Assembly (NCBI RefSeq): GCF_018885265.1
Contig: NZ_CP076538.1
Span: 372,001 to 436,000 of the forward strand
DNA: 64,000 nt
Source: Amycolatopsis aidingensis
Lineage (GTDB): Bacteria; Actinomycetota; Actinomycetes; Mycobacteriales; Pseudonocardiaceae
Direction of reading: 5' to 3'
The notes under the pieces were generated by a model, which was not told where the DNA came from, made no database searches, and saw only the letters and a list, made by a program, of their open reading frames with translations. Position numbers and translations under genes: made by a program. Shown one piece after another: positions 16,875 through 26,052 of the stretch; positions within the stretch are counted from its first letter, which is position 1; every line of letters begins with the position of its first letter.

Positions 16875-18326
16875 TCAGGAGAGGGCAACGGCCAGGTACC
16901 TGGTGTCCAGGTACTCCTCGATGCCCTCGGCTCCGCCTTCCCGGCCGAAGCCGGATGCCTTGACCCCGCCGAACGGTGCCGCCGGATTGGAAACCAGGCC
17001 GGTGTTCAGGCCGACCATCCCGGTGCGCAGCCCCTCGCCGAGGCGCACCGCGCGTTCCAGGTCCCGGGTGTAGAGGTAGGCGACCAGACCGAACTCGGTG
17101 TCGTTGGCCTGACGTAGCGCGTCCTCTTCGTCACGGAAGGTGGTCACCGGTGCTACCGGGCCGAACACCTCCTCGCGCAGGATCCGTGCCTGCGGCGGCA
17201 CATCGGCGAGCACGGTCGGCGGGTAGAAGAACCCGGTGCCCTCGATGGTGCTGCCGCCGGTGGTCGCCCGCGCGCCCCGGTCGGTCGCATCCGCCACGAG
17301 CTCGACCACCTTGTCCCGCTGCTCGATGCTGACCAGCGGGCCGACCGAGACGCCATCCTCCAGCCCGTGCCCGACCCGCAGCGAGCCGAGCTCCTCGGTG
17401 AGCCTGCGGGTGAACTCCTCGGCCACCGGCTCGGCGACGTGGAAGCGGTTGGCCGCCACGCAGGACTCCCCGTTGTTGCGCAGTTTCGCGGTGACCGCGC
17501 CGCGCACCGCCGCGTCGAGGTCGGCGTCGGAGAACACCAGGAACGGCGCGTTGCCGCCGAGTTCCATGGACATGCGTTGCAGGTTGGGCGCGCACTGGCG
17601 GACCAGCTCGCGGCCCACCTCGGTGGAGCCGGTGAAGGACAGCTTGCGCACTCGCTCGTCACCCAGCACCGGCTCCACCACCCGGCTCGCCGAGGTGCTC
17701 GGCAGCACGTTCAGCACCCCCGGCGGCAGTCCGGCCTCCGCCAGCAGCGAGGTCAGGCTGAGCATGGAGATCGGGGTGAGCTGCGCCGGTTTCACGATCA
17801 TCGTGCAGCCCGCCGCCACCGCCGGGCCGATCTTGCGGGTGCCCATCGCCAGCGGGAAGTTCCACGGGGTGATCAGCAGGCAGGGGCCCACCGCCTGCTT
17901 GGTGACGATGGTCCGGCCGCCGCCTGCCGGGCTGCGGGTGTACCGGCCGTCGATTCGCACCGCCTCCTCGGCGAACCAGCGGAAGAACTCGGCCGCGTAA
18001 GCCACCTCGGCCCTGGACTCGGTCAGGCTCTTGCCCATTTCCATGGTCATCACGGCGGCAAGGTCCTCGGCGCGTTCGGTCATCAGTTCCCAGGCCCGGC
18101 GCAGGATCTCGCCGCGCTGCCTTGGCGGGGTCCGTGCCCAGTCCGGCTGCGCGCGGACCGCGGCCTCGACGGCCCGCTGCGCGTCGGCGGACTGGCCGTC
18201 GGCGACATCGCACAGCCGTTGCTCGCTACCGGGGTCGTCCACCCCGAAGCTCGGGCCGTCGGTGGCGTCGACGAACCGGCCGTCCAGGTAGAGCTGCTTG
18301 GGTGCCTGCTCGATCAGTGCGTTCAT
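16875..18326 (-). CDS. NAD(P)-dependent succinate-semialdehyde-type aldehyde dehydrogenase
   Basis: The 483-residue protein is full length for the family. It shows WNFPLAMGTRKIGPAVAAGCTMIVKPAQLTP (cofactor site), FTGSTEVGRELVR, the catalytic Glu in MSMELGGNAPFLVF and the nucleophilic Cys in NNGESCVAANRF. The pattern is closest to GabD-type succinate-semialdehyde dehydrogenases, which feed GABA carbon into the TCA cycle; related aldehydes are possible. It starts 9 bp after the stop of a DrrA-like ABC ATPase on the same strand, an unusual pairing. Confidence 0.92.
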   Translation of the reverse strand: MNALIEQAPKQLYLDGRFVDATDGPSFGVDDPGSEQRLCDVADGQSADAQRAVEAAVRAQPDWARTPPRQRGEILRRAWELMTERAEDLAAVMTMEMGKSLTESRAEVAYAAEFFRWFAEEAVRIDGRYTRSPAGGGRTIVTKQAVGPCLLITPWNFPLAMGTRKIGPAVAAGCTMIVKPAQLTPISMLSLTSLLAEAGLPPGVLNVLPSTSASRVVEPVLGDERVRKLSFTGSTEVGRELVRQCAPNLQRMSMELGGNAPFLVFSDADLDAAVRGAVTAKLRNNGESCVAANRFHVAEPVAEEFTRRLTEELGSLRVGHGLEDGVSVGPLVSIEQRDKVVELVADATDRGARATTGGSTIEGTGFFYPPTVLADVPPQARILREEVFGPVAPVTTFRDEEDALRQANDTEFGLVAYLYTRDLERAVRLGEGLRTGMVGLNTGLVSNPAAPFGGVKASGFGREGGAEGIEEYLDTRYLAVALS

Positions 18327-18335
18327 GCCGGCCGG

Positions 18336-19304
18336 TTACCCAGCGGCGCGGCTGGGCATACGGGTCAGTGCGAGGAAAACGTCGGCCAGTCCCGGCTGGC
18401 CGAGGGAGAAGGACGGTGTCTCGATCCCCGCCTCGGACAACCTGGCCAGCGCCGGGCCGACGCAGGCCTCCTCGGTGACCAGTGCGCAGAGGCTGGTCGG
18501 GTCGGCGCCGGGCCGGACCTCGGTGCCGAGCGCCGTGGCCAGCAGTTCCCGCGCGTGCGCCCGCTGGGCGGCGTCCCACAGCCGGACGTGCAGCACCCCA
18601 CCATCGACAGCGGACTTCAGCTCGTCGCCGGTGCCCTCGGCGATGACCCGGCCGTGGTCGAACACCGCCATCCGGTCGGCGAGCTGGTCGGCCTCGTCCA
18701 GGGACCGGGTGGTGAGCAGTACGGTCGTGCCGCCCGCGACCAGCGCGCGCACCAGGGCCCAGACCTGGTCGCGGCCGCGCGGGTCGAGGCCGGTGGTCGG
18801 TTCGTCAAGGCACAGCACGTCCGGGGTGGTCACCAGCCCGGCCGCGATGTCCAGCCTGCGGCGCATACCGCCGGAGTAGGTGCCGACCCTGTGGTCGGCG
18901 GCTTCGGTGAGGAGCAGGACTTCCAGCAGCAGGTCCGCGCGGCGCTGGGCGGAATCCGGGGACCGGCCGTGCGACCTGCCGAGCAGGAGCAGGTTCTCCC
19001 TGCCGGTGCGCTCCTCGTCCACCGAGCCGAACTGCCCGGTCAGCCCGATCCGGCCGCGGACGGCCTCCGGTTCGGCCACGACGTCGTGCCCGAACACCCG
19101 CGCCGTTCCGCCGTCCGGCCGCAGCAGGGTGGTGAGCATCCGGACGGTGGTGGTCTTCCCCGCTCCGCCCGGCCCCAGGAGCACGTAGACGATTCCCTGC
19201 GGTACGGCCAGGTTCACCCCGTCCACGGCTAGGGTGCTGCCGAAGCTCTTGCGTAGTCCGGATGCCTCGATGGCGTATCGCGGGCGTGCGGTACCGCTCA
19301 ACAC
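18336..19304 (-). CDS. DrrA-like ABC transporter ATP-binding protein (no permease nearby)
   Basis: The protein is about 322 residues. Walker A is [16 protein letters not shown], the signature is [16 protein letters not shown], Walker B is [13 protein letters not shown], and a C-terminal DUF4162 extension follows. The motif set matches daunorubicin-resistance DrrA ATPases. GTG 19304 is preceded by GAGGAG. The usual DrrB permease is missing: downstream is an aldehyde dehydrogenase 9 bp away and upstream is an unrelated gene. It may pair with a permease elsewhere or be a remnant. Confidence 0.9.
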   Translation of the reverse strand: MLSGTARPRYAIEASGLRKSFGSTLAVDGVNLAVPQGIVYVLLGPGGAGKTTTVRMLTTLLRPDGGTARVFGHDVVAEPEAVRGRIGLTGQFGSVDEERTGRENLLLLGRSHGRSPDSAQRRADLLLEVLLLTEAADHRVGTYSGGMRRRLDIAAGLVTTPDVLCLDEPTTGLDPRGRDQVWALVRALVAGGTTVLLTTRSLDEADQLADRMAVFDHGRVIAEGTGDELKSAVDGGVLHVRLWDAAQRAHARELLATALGTEVRPGADPTSLCALVTEEACVGPALARLSEAGIETPSFSLGQPGLADVFLALTRMPSRAAG

Positions 19305-19574
19305 TTCTCCTCGAATCTGCGCGCGACCGGTTCGCCCGCCGGTGCAGCACGGCAGGCGAAACTGAACTGGATGGATGGGCAGGATGATTTCCGCGAGGAA
19401 AAACACTACCCCTAAATCGCAGGATAGCCAAATATGCGAATCGTCGTTCGCGTTTATCGTCGAATGGTGCGAGTGGACGGTCGGTGCCTGTTCCTGAACT
19501 CGCGTCACGGGCTGTCGCCGCGCGAGTTCTTCCACCCGCCTTGAGCGGCAAAAGTCCAGTTCAGGAACAGGCCC
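19305..19574. other. intergenic region upstream of the DrrA-like gene
   Basis: 270 bp, AT-richer than the surroundings (19370-19460), holding the DrrA-like promoter area and the long inverted repeat at 19486-19572. No gene is supported. Confidence 0.6.
19486..19572. repeat. 15-bp perfect inverted repeat with 57-bp loop
   Basis: GCCTGTTCCTGAACT at 19486-19500 is the exact reverse complement of 19558-19572. The right arm ends 2 bp before the stop of the winged-helix gene. No T-run follows. It may be a distant operator pair or a transcript-end structure. Confidence 0.7.
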
Positions 19575-20756
19575 TCAGAACGTCACGTCGACCCGGCGTG
19601 CGCCGCGAAAAGGCGCCAGTGAACCGGCCTCCCGCTCGATGGCGGCGCGCATCGGTTCCACGGTTTCGGTGGCCGCCTCGACTCGCAGGGTGAGCGTGCT
19701 GCCCTGTTTGCGCGGGCGCCACACCCCGGCGACCTCGCCGTCCACGAGTAGCACGCCGGGATTTCCGCTGGTGCGCCAGATTTGGTTGCGTAACGCGGGA
19801 TCGGCGACCAGGCAGGCACGATCCCTTGTGGCGAGTAACGGATCGTGCGCCGGCAGCAGCAGGACGCCACGGGTGGCAGGTGGCTCGCGCAGCAGTGCCA
19901 GGTCCGCCCGCCGGATCCAGCGGTCCTGGCCCGCGTAGTGCACCTCGGTCAGTTCGTCGGTGAGTACCTCGAAGGACCGCCGGGCGTACTCCGGGGACAC
20001 CCCGGCCCAGCTCGCGAACTCGGTGGCGTTGGAAGGCCCGTGGCAGCGCAGGTACCGGCGGAGAAGTTCGGCGCGGGCCGCGGCCGGGCTCATCCGCGGC
20101 AACTCCGTGCCCAGCCATTGCGCCGGCAGCGCGAACCGGGCGGCGCCGCGGCCGGGGGAGTGGATGACCAGCTCGCCGTGCAGCCCGACGACGTAGAGGG
20201 CGAAGCGGACCAGGCTCTGCCCGTAGGTGTTGCGACCGAGTCCGTCCGGCTCCCGCCACGCCGGGCGCAGCCGTGCGGGAAGTTTCTCCGCGATGACCTC
20301 GGCCAGCGCGATCCCGAGCTCGTCCTTGGTCAGCATCCGGTCGTCCAGCACGGCGGGCAGCGCCTCGCGGGTGAGCCGCACGGCTTCGCCCACGGTGAGC
20401 CCGAAGCGCTCCAGGTGATCGCTCGCGCCCCGGATGAAGTGCAGGCGGGACTTCTCGTCGTCCGGGAGCACGCCGGTGGTGAACACTGCCGCGTCCGCGA
20501 CCGGCACCACATGCGGTGCCCCGCGCACGCTCCACAGCTGCACCAGTGTCTTACTGGTGTCCAGCGCGTTCGTCACGTCCTCGGGAGCGAGGCCGTCCAG
20601 CCGGGCGTGCAGGGCCTGCGCCGCCGAGCCCGGCGGGGTGTGCTGTACCCCGATCGCCCCGGCCGCGGGCAGCAGCTCTCCGGCCGGAACCCGCCGGTCG
20701 AGCCGATGCTGGGCAAGGCGGTAGCGCAGTACCTGCGGGCGCTGCACGGTCACCAT
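19575..20756 (-). CDS. winged-helix DNA-binding protein, HTH_42 / AlkZ-like family
   Basis: The 393-residue protein matches the HTH_42 (DUF1006, YcaQ/AlkZ) family, whose known members are DNA glycosylases acting on bulky alkyl lesions and crosslinks. Visible family blocks are GVQHTPPGSAAQALHARL near residue 36, LVQLWSVRGAPHVVPVAD near residue 72, the winged repeats in the middle (RYLRCHGPSNATEFASWAGVS) and the C-terminal LLLPAHDPLLATRD ... NPGVLLVDGEVAGVWR. The glutamine pair of AlkZ is seen only in part (GVQ), so catalytic competence is uncertain. It is divergent from the LLM oxidoreductase gene. Confidence 0.8.
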   Translation of the reverse strand: MVTVQRPQVLRYRLAQHRLDRRVPAGELLPAAGAIGVQHTPPGSAAQALHARLDGLAPEDVTNALDTSKTLVQLWSVRGAPHVVPVADAAVFTTGVLPDDEKSRLHFIRGASDHLERFGLTVGEAVRLTREALPAVLDDRMLTKDELGIALAEVIAEKLPARLRPAWREPDGLGRNTYGQSLVRFALYVVGLHGELVIHSPGRGAARFALPAQWLGTELPRMSPAAARAELLRRYLRCHGPSNATEFASWAGVSPEYARRSFEVLTDELTEVHYAGQDRWIRRADLALLREPPATRGVLLLPAHDPLLATRDRACLVADPALRNQIWRTSGNPGVLLVDGEVAGVWRPRKQGSTLTLRVEAATETVEPMRAAIEREAGSLAPFRGARRVDVTF

Positions 20757-20823
20757 GCGGTCACGATAGCGCCGTTCATGTTACGTTCTAAGCGTCCTGT
20801 AAGTGCCGTTGGTGGAGGGCCGG

Positions 20824-21864
20824 ATGCGGATCGGTGCCCAGCTCAGTTACGCCGGTGGGTTCACCGAGGCGGTCGCGGAGGTCGCGGAACAGGAACGTGC
20901 CGGACTGGACATCGTGTTCGTGCCGGAGGCGTACTCCTACGACGCGGTCAGCCTGCTCGGCTACCTCGCGGCGAAGACCGAACGGGTCGAGCTGGCCTCC
21001 GGCATCCTGCAGATCTACACCCGCACACCCGCGCTGACCGCGATGACCGCGGCCGGGCTGGACTACGTCTCCGACGGCCGGTTCACCCTCGGTCTCGGTG
21101 CGTCCGGGCCGCAGGTGATCGAGGGCTTCCACGGGGTGCGCTACGACGCGCCGGTCGGCCGGACCAGGGAGATCGTGGAGATCTGCCGGAAGGTGTGGCG
21201 CCGGGAACGGGTGGAGTACGAGGGCAGGCACTACCGCATTCCGCTGCCCGCCGAGGAGGGCACCGGGCTCGGCAAGCCGCTGAAGCTGATCAATCACCCG
21301 GTGCGCGAACGGATCCCGATCCTGCTGGCTTCCCTTGGGCCGAAGAACGTCGCGCTGACGGCGGAACTCGCCGAGGGCTGGCAGCCGATCTTCTTCTACC
21401 CGGAGAAGGCGGGCGAGGTCTGGGGCGAGCCGCTGGCCGAGGGCAGGGCCAAACGTGCCCCCGAGCTCGGTGAGCTGGACGTGGTGGCCAGCCTGCCGTT
21501 GGCCATCGGTGAGGACGTGGAGCACCTGCTGGAGCCCTACCGGCACATGGTGGCGCTGTACGTCGGCGGCATGGGAGCGCGGGGCAGGAACTTCTACAAC
21601 GACCTGGCGATCCGCTACGGCTTCGCGGACGCGGCCAAGGAGATCCAGGACCTGTACCTGGACGGTAAGAAGGCCGAGGCGGCCGCCGCCGTACCGGATG
21701 AGCTGTTGCGCGCCATTTCCCTGGTCGGCCCGCTCGGCTTCGTCAAGGAGCGGGTCGCCGCCTTCGCCGAGGCCGGGGTGACCACGCTGCTGGTGCACCC
21801 GCTGGCCGACACCGCCGCCGAGCGCGTCGACCTGATCAGCCGGCTCCGCGACATCACCGGCTGA
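20824..21864 (+). CDS. LLM-class F420/FMN-dependent oxidoreductase
   Basis: The 346-residue TIM-barrel protein of the luciferase-like monooxygenase family contains MRIGAQLSYAGGFTEAVAEVAEQERAG, ELASGILQIYTRTPALTAMTAAGLD, RFTLGLGASGPQVIEGFHG and, at the C-terminus, GPLGFVKERVAAFAEAGVTTLLVHPL. The ATG at 20824 follows GGAGGG. The sequence is of the F420-dependent actinobacterial type; FMN use cannot be excluded. It ends at the first 21-bp repeat array, convergent with the zinc-finger gene. Confidence 0.9.
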   Translation: MRIGAQLSYAGGFTEAVAEVAEQERAGLDIVFVPEAYSYDAVSLLGYLAAKTERVELASGILQIYTRTPALTAMTAAGLDYVSDGRFTLGLGASGPQVIEGFHGVRYDAPVGRTREIVEICRKVWRRERVEYEGRHYRIPLPAEEGTGLGKPLKLINHPVRERIPILLASLGPKNVALTAELAEGWQPIFFYPEKAGEVWGEPLAEGRAKRAPELGELDVVASLPLAIGEDVEHLLEPYRHMVALYVGGMGARGRNFYNDLAIRYGFADAAKEIQDLYLDGKKAEAAAAVPDELLRAISLVGPLGFVKERVAAFAEAGVTTLLVHPLADTAAERVDLISRLRDITG

Positions 21865-21879
21865 CCCCCAGCTCCCCCG

Positions 21880-21970
21880 CGTGTTTGCCCCCACATCCGC
21901 GTGTTTGCCGCCCACGCGCATGCGTTGGCCGTTCCCGCGCACGCATTGGCCGCCCACGCGCACGATCGCC
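21880..21970. repeat. 21-bp intergenic tandem repeat, array A
   Basis: Units with the core GTGTTTGCC or variants (GCGTTGGCC, GCATTGGCC) recur at 21881, 21901, 21922, 21943 and 21964, a period of 20-21 bp. The array fills the gap between the convergent LLM oxidoreductase and zinc-finger genes. Orientation is opposite to array B and the same as array C. Confidence 0.85.
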
Positions 21971-21974
21971 ATGC

Positions 21975-22190
21975 CTAGCGCCGGCTGTACTGCGGAATGT
22001 TCTCCCGCCTGCGCCATGCGGCGTCGCAGTCCCAGCAGGTCGGGTCCAGCCACACGCCGCCGAGCTCCGGGACATCCCCGACCCGCACGGTGACCTCGGC
22101 TCCGCACAGCGTGCGGAACGAGCCGCCCTCATTCGGCGCGCGCCCTTCCAGCGCGTGTCGCTTCCCCTCCGCCTGCTGCCAGCGCAACAT
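21975..22190 (-). CDS. small zinc-finger-like protein
   Basis: The 71-residue protein has a Cys at RTLCGAEVTV and a pair at DPTCWDCDAAWR, plus His near the start (GKRHALEG): a likely zinc site. Such proteins occur in actinobacteria next to Scr1-type XRE regulators. The start is ATG 22190, with GGAGGT upstream. It is divergent from the XRE gene. Function is unknown; a DNA- or protein-binding accessory is plausible. Confidence 0.75.
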   Translation of the reverse strand: MLRWQQAEGKRHALEGRAPNEGGSFRTLCGAEVTVRVGDVPELGGVWLDPTCWDCDAAWRRRENIPQYSRR

Positions 22191-22277
22191 TGCTACCTCC
22201 CGTGTTTCGTCTTGCATCGAGCGTAGCCATCCGTATGCTCAACGCAATCTTGTTGCGGCAACGAGACGGGAGGGGTT

Positions 22278-23141
22278 GTGCCACGCAAAGCTCCGGGGGC
22301 CAAGGCGAAGGGCCTGGGCGCGCAGTTGCGCGTGTGCCGGGAGAACGCCGGGCTGAACCTGCGGCAGGCGGCCGAAGCCGTCGACTGGGACAAGTCCACC
22401 CTGTCCCGGCTGGAGACCGGCAAGCGGAACTTCACCGTGGAGGAGGTCGCGCACCTGCTCGGCGTGTACCGGGTACGCGGCGCGCTGCGCGAGGAGCTGC
22501 TGGCGATCGCGCGAACGATCGACGAACCGGGCTGGTGGGACCAGGGCCTGCAAGGGCTGCCGAAGGAGTCCGCGATCCTGGCCGAGTACGAGTCGCAGGC
22601 GGACCGGATCACCGACTGGGCACCGCTGCTGATTCCCGGACTGTTGCAGACCATGGACTACTCCCGCGCCTGGCTGCTTTCCGTCGGCGCCGATCCGGCC
22701 ACCGTCGAACTGCTGCTCACCGCCCGGCTGCGGCGGCAGCAGATCCTGCACGGCGACGTCCGGTACGTGGCCTTCGTCGGGGAGTCCGCACTGCGCACAC
22801 CGGTCGGGGACGCCGCGACCTCCGCCCGGCAGCTCGCCACCCTGCGCGAGGTCGGCAAGCGCCGCAACGTCTCGATCCGGGTGGTGCCGAGCGCGGCCGG
22901 GCCACATCGAGGGCAACTCGGGTCGTTCCTGGCCATGGAGTTCGCCTCCGCCCCGCCGGTGGTGCTGGTCGAGCTGCTCCGCTCGAGCGTGTTCATGGAC
23001 GAGGACAAGCAGACCGGCCCGTACCTCGCCACCGCCGCCCATCTGGCCGGTGTTGCGCTGGGTGAGACAGAATCGGCTCGTCTGATTGCGCGGATCCAGG
23101 CGAGGTGGAGCAGCCATGACGGAACGGAAGACCTGGCGTAA
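22278..23141 (+). CDS. Scr1-type XRE helix-turn-helix regulator (HTH + DUF5753)
   Basis: The 287-residue protein has an N-terminal HTH (LRVCRENAGLNLRQAAEAVDWDKSTLSRLETGKRNF) and a DUF5753 domain from about 95 (LAEYESQADRITDWAPLLIPGLLQTMDYSRAWL ... RNVSIRVVPSAAGPHRG). The GTG start follows GGGAGGGG. Scr1-type regulators pair with DUF397 proteins, and the stop overlaps the DUF397 gene by 26 bp, making an operon. These pairs behave like toxin-antitoxin or developmental regulators in Streptomyces. Confidence 0.95.
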   Translation: MPRKAPGAKAKGLGAQLRVCRENAGLNLRQAAEAVDWDKSTLSRLETGKRNFTVEEVAHLLGVYRVRGALREELLAIARTIDEPGWWDQGLQGLPKESAILAEYESQADRITDWAPLLIPGLLQTMDYSRAWLLSVGADPATVELLLTARLRRQQILHGDVRYVAFVGESALRTPVGDAATSARQLATLREVGKRRNVSIRVVPSAAGPHRGQLGSFLAMEFASAPPVVLVELLRSSVFMDEDKQTGPYLATAAHLAGVALGETESARLIARIQARWSSHDGTEDLA

Positions 23142-23295
23142 GTCCAGCTACAGCGGCGAGAACTCGAACTGCGTCGAGGTCGCGTTCGGCGCGACGGTCG
23201 CCGTGCGGGACACCAAGGACCGCGCGGGCGGGGTGTTGGTGTTCTCGCCGCGCGCCTGGTCCGGGGCGGTCGCGGCGTGGCGGCCCGCGCGCTGA
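23116..23295 (+). CDS. DUF397-domain protein
   Basis: The 59-residue protein matches the DUF397 family: TWRKSSYSGENSNCVEVAF, VAVRDTKDRAGGVLVFSPRAW. It is overlapped by the end of the XRE gene, as is usual for Scr1/Scr2 pairs, and has a GGTGGAG site. It is presumed to bind or antagonise the XRE partner. Confidence 0.93.
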   Translation: MTERKTWRKSSYSGENSNCVEVAFGATVAVRDTKDRAGGVLVFSPRAWSGAVAAWRPAR

Positions 23296-23303
23296 CGCGG
23301 CGA

Positions 23304-23398
23304 GCAAACGCCTGCGCGTGGGGAGCAAACGCGTGCGCGTGGAGGGCCAAAGCGTGCGCGTGGAGGGCAAACACGCGGATGTGGAGGGCAAACACGCC
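23304..23398. repeat. 21-bp intergenic tandem repeat, array B
   Basis: Five units begin at 23304, 23325, 23346, 23367 and 23388, exactly 21 bp apart, each of the form GCAAACGCGTGCGCGTGGAG with small changes. The array lies between the convergent DUF397 and ABC permease genes and is the reverse orientation of arrays A and C. Confidence 0.92.
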
Positions 23399-23401
23399 GG
23401 G

Positions 23402-23435
23402 GTCGAGCCCGGACCCCCCGAGGTCCGGGCTCGAC
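23402..23435. terminator. bidirectional hairpin terminator
   Basis: Perfect 13-bp arms GTCGAGCCCGGAC / GTCCGGGCTCGAC with an 8-nt loop lie between two convergent genes directly after array B. There is no T-run. Confidence 0.65.
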
Positions 23436-23448
23436 TGTCCCCCAGTGG

Positions 23449-25044
23449 CTAGCCGACGTCGCGGCGGCGGAAGGCCGTCAGGCCCGCGCCGAGGGCGAGG
23501 GCGGCGAGCGCGGTCAGCCACACCAACGGCGCCGCGGTGAACTCGGCGCCGGGCAGCTTCGGCACGTGCGTGAACGGTGAGATGTCCATCAGCAGCTGGG
23601 GCAGCTGCACGGCCGGGCCGAACATGGTGATCAGCACGGCGACCGCGAGCACGCCCCATGCGGCGACCGAGTACTTCGGCCACAGCCCGAACAGCGCCGT
23701 GGCGATGCCGACGATCAGCCACACCGCGGGCAGCTGGGCGAGGGTGCCGGTGAGCACCTCGCCAATGGTGCCGCCGACGTCGTCCACCCGCAGGCCGTGC
23801 GCGAGGCCGACGCCCACCCCGGCGAGCACCATTACCAGCGCGGTGCCCAGAAAGGCGAACACCAAGTGGCTCCCGGTCCAGCCGAGCCTGCTGACCCTGG
23901 TGGCCAGCAGCGGCTCGGCCCGGTAGCCGACCTCCTCGGCGCGCATCCGCAGGGTGGCCTGCACCCCGTAGATCGCGGCGATCGCGCCGAACATCCCGGT
24001 CATCGCGGCGAGGAAGGCCTGGATCATGCCCTCCGAGCCGCCCATCCGCGCGAAGATCTCCCGCGCCTGCGCGCTGTCGCCGATGATGTCGGTGATGCCG
24101 CCCGCGATGGAGCCCATCAGCACCCCGGACACCGCGAAGGCGATGGACCAGCCGAGCAGCGAGCCGCGGTGCAGCCGCCAGGCCAGCGCCAGCGGGCTGC
24201 GCAGCCCGGTCGCCGCGGCGGCCGGACCGGGCCGGGTCGGCACCAGGCCGGCGTCGAAGTCCCGCCGGGGCAGCAGCGCGTAGCCCACGGCGCCGATGAC
24301 CAGCGTGGCGGCCAGTACGAGCCCGAGTACCCACCAGCGCTCCCCGGCGAACGCCCTGATCTGCTGCGTCCAGCCGATCGGGGACAGCCAGGACAGCCAG
24401 GTCGCCTCGCTGGAGTCGCCGATACCGCGCAGCAGGAAGGCGATGCCGAGCGCCGCCGAGGCCATCCCGTTGGCCGTGCGCGAGTACTCGGCGAGCTGCA
24501 CCGCGACCGCCGCGATCGCGGTGAACACCAGCCCGGCCCCCGCGACGGAGAGGCCGAACGCCCATGCCCCCGGCACGGCAACGCCCGAGCCCAGCAGGAG
24601 CAGCGCCTGCAGCACGCCGATCAGCACGCTGGCGCCGCCCGCCACGATCACCCCGGCGGTCAGCATCGCGAACCGCCCCACCACGGTGGAACCGAGTAGC
24701 TCGCCCCGCCCGGTGTCCTCCTCGGCCCTGGTGTGCCGGGTCACGGTGAAGATCGCCATCAGGCCGATCAGCACCGCCATGAAGCCCATCAGCCGCCAGG
24801 CAAGGAACCCGCCCGCGGTTGAGAGGTCGAAGGCCGGGCCGTACAGCAGGGTGATCGAGGGGTTGTTGCCCATCGCGGCGGTCAGGCCGGCCCGCTCGGC
24901 CTGGGTCGGGTACAGCTGCTCGTAGGTGCCCGCCGTGGTGGCGGGCATGACGCTGAGCAGCACGATCCACAGCGGCAGGATGATCCGGTCCCGGCGCAGC
25001 GCGTGCCGTACCAGGTGCCGCGTTCCGATAAGTGGCCTGCTCAT
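23449..25044 (-). CDS. ABC-2-type exporter permease
   Basis: The 531-residue integral membrane protein has two halves of about six predicted spans each ([47 protein letters not shown]; a second half from [15 protein letters not shown]). This is the layout of duplicated antibiotic-exporter permeases of the tetronasin type. Its ATG overlaps the ATPase stop by 4 bp, so the two form one exporter. The substrate is unknown. Control by the divergent GbsR/MarR protein is likely. Confidence 0.92.
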   Translation of the reverse strand: MSRPLIGTRHLVRHALRRDRIILPLWIVLLSVMPATTAGTYEQLYPTQAERAGLTAAMGNNPSITLLYGPAFDLSTAGGFLAWRLMGFMAVLIGLMAIFTVTRHTRAEEDTGRGELLGSTVVGRFAMLTAGVIVAGGASVLIGVLQALLLLGSGVAVPGAWAFGLSVAGAGLVFTAIAAVAVQLAEYSRTANGMASAALGIAFLLRGIGDSSEATWLSWLSPIGWTQQIRAFAGERWWVLGLVLAATLVIGAVGYALLPRRDFDAGLVPTRPGPAAAATGLRSPLALAWRLHRGSLLGWSIAFAVSGVLMGSIAGGITDIIGDSAQAREIFARMGGSEGMIQAFLAAMTGMFGAIAAIYGVQATLRMRAEEVGYRAEPLLATRVSRLGWTGSHLVFAFLGTALVMVLAGVGVGLAHGLRVDDVGGTIGEVLTGTLAQLPAVWLIVGIATALFGLWPKYSVAAWGVLAVAVLITMFGPAVQLPQLLMDISPFTHVPKLPGAEFTAAPLVWLTALAALALGAGLTAFRRRDVG

Positions 25045-25958
25045 TTGCCAGCCCCCGTCGCGTGCCTTCCGGTGGCCTCCTCGGTGTAGTGCCGCAGGAA
25101 CAGCTCCTCCAGGGTGGGCGGCTGGCTGGTCAGGCTGCGTACCCCGATCTGGGTGAGCTGCCGCAGTGCCTCGTCCAGCGCGCTGGTCTCCACGTCGAAA
25201 CGCACCGTGTTGCCCTCGATCTTGAGGTCGTGCACGTTCTCCAGCCGGGAAAGGCCGTTCGGGTGCCCTGCCAGCTCGGCGAAGATCGAGGTGCGGGTCA
25301 GGTGGCGCAGGTCGGCCAGGGTGCCGGACTCCACCGTGCGGCCGTTGCGGATGATGCTCACCCGGTCGCACAGCGCCTCCACCTCGGCCAGGATGTGGCT
25401 GGACAGCAGCACGGTGCGGCCCTGCTCACGCTCCTCCTGGATGGCGTACTGGAAGGTGGCCTCCATCAGCGGGTCAAGCCCGGCCGTTGGCTCGTCCAGG
25501 ATCAGCATTTCCACATTGGACGCCAGTGCGGCGACGATGGCGACCTTCTGGCGGTTGCCCTTGGAGTAGGTGCGGCCCTTCTTCTTCGGATCGAGATCGA
25601 AGCGCTCGATGAGCTCCTTGCGCCTGCGCTGGTCGAGTCCGCCGCGCAGCCTGCCGAGCAGGTCGATCACCTCACCGCCGGAGAGGTTGGGCCACAGGCT
25701 GACGTCGCCGGGCACGTAGGCGAGGCGGCGATGCAGGCTCGCGGCGTCTTTCCACGGATCGCCACCGAGCAGCCGCACGTTGCCGGAGTCCGCGCGTAGC
25801 AGGCCCAGCAGCACCCGGACGGTGGTGGACTTCCCGGAGCCGTTGGGGCCGAGGAAGCCGTGCACCTCCCCGGTGGCGACATCGAGGTTCAGCCCGTCGA
25901 GGGCCTTGGTCCGGCCGAACGTCTTGTGCAGGCCGGAAACAGAGATGGCGTTGTCCAT
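25041..25958 (-). CDS. ABC exporter ATP-binding protein
   Basis: The 305-residue protein has Walker [22 protein letters not shown], an atypical signature [15 protein letters not shown] instead of LSGGQ, Walker [16 protein letters not shown] and the H-loop [12 protein letters not shown]. It is the first gene of a two-gene exporter operon with the permease. The start is 94 bp from a divergent regulator, with a perfect dyad between them. Confidence 0.95.
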   Translation of the reverse strand: MDNAISVSGLHKTFGRTKALDGLNLDVATGEVHGFLGPNGSGKSTTVRVLLGLLRADSGNVRLLGGDPWKDAASLHRRLAYVPGDVSLWPNLSGGEVIDLLGRLRGGLDQRRRKELIERFDLDPKKKGRTYSKGNRQKVAIVAALASNVEMLILDEPTAGLDPLMEATFQYAIQEEREQGRTVLLSSHILAEVEALCDRVSIIRNGRTVESGTLADLRHLTRTSIFAELAGHPNGLSRLENVHDLKIEGNTVRFDVETSALDEALRQLTQIGVRSLTSQPPTLEELFLRHYTEEATGRHATGAGK

Positions 25959-25978
25959 GGCACGGAAGGTACAGTGAT

Positions 25979-25994
25979 TTCACAAAGTTGTGAA
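25979..25994. promoter_or_regulatory. operator dyad between exporter and GbsR/MarR genes
   Basis: TTCACAAAGTTGTGAA has perfect 7-bp arms TTCACAA/TTGTGAA. It is 20 bp from the ATPase start and lies in the only AT-rich stretch of the divergent region. Confidence 0.65.
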
Positions 25995-26052
25995 GTTAAG
26001 AAAACGTATAGATCGGGTGATCAACCCGATCGTGCTCGGAGAGGATGGCCCC

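Noticed and set aside
23304..23398. CRISPR-like array
   Set aside because: The units are contiguous tandem repeats of 21 bp without unique spacers, and no cas genes are present.
23277..23540. A frame through repeat array B giving a 7-residue repeat (ANACAWR)
   Set aside because: The 21-bp period makes any frame repeat every 7 codons. It begins inside the DUF397 gene, has no ribosome binding site, and arrays A and C do not keep an equivalent frame.
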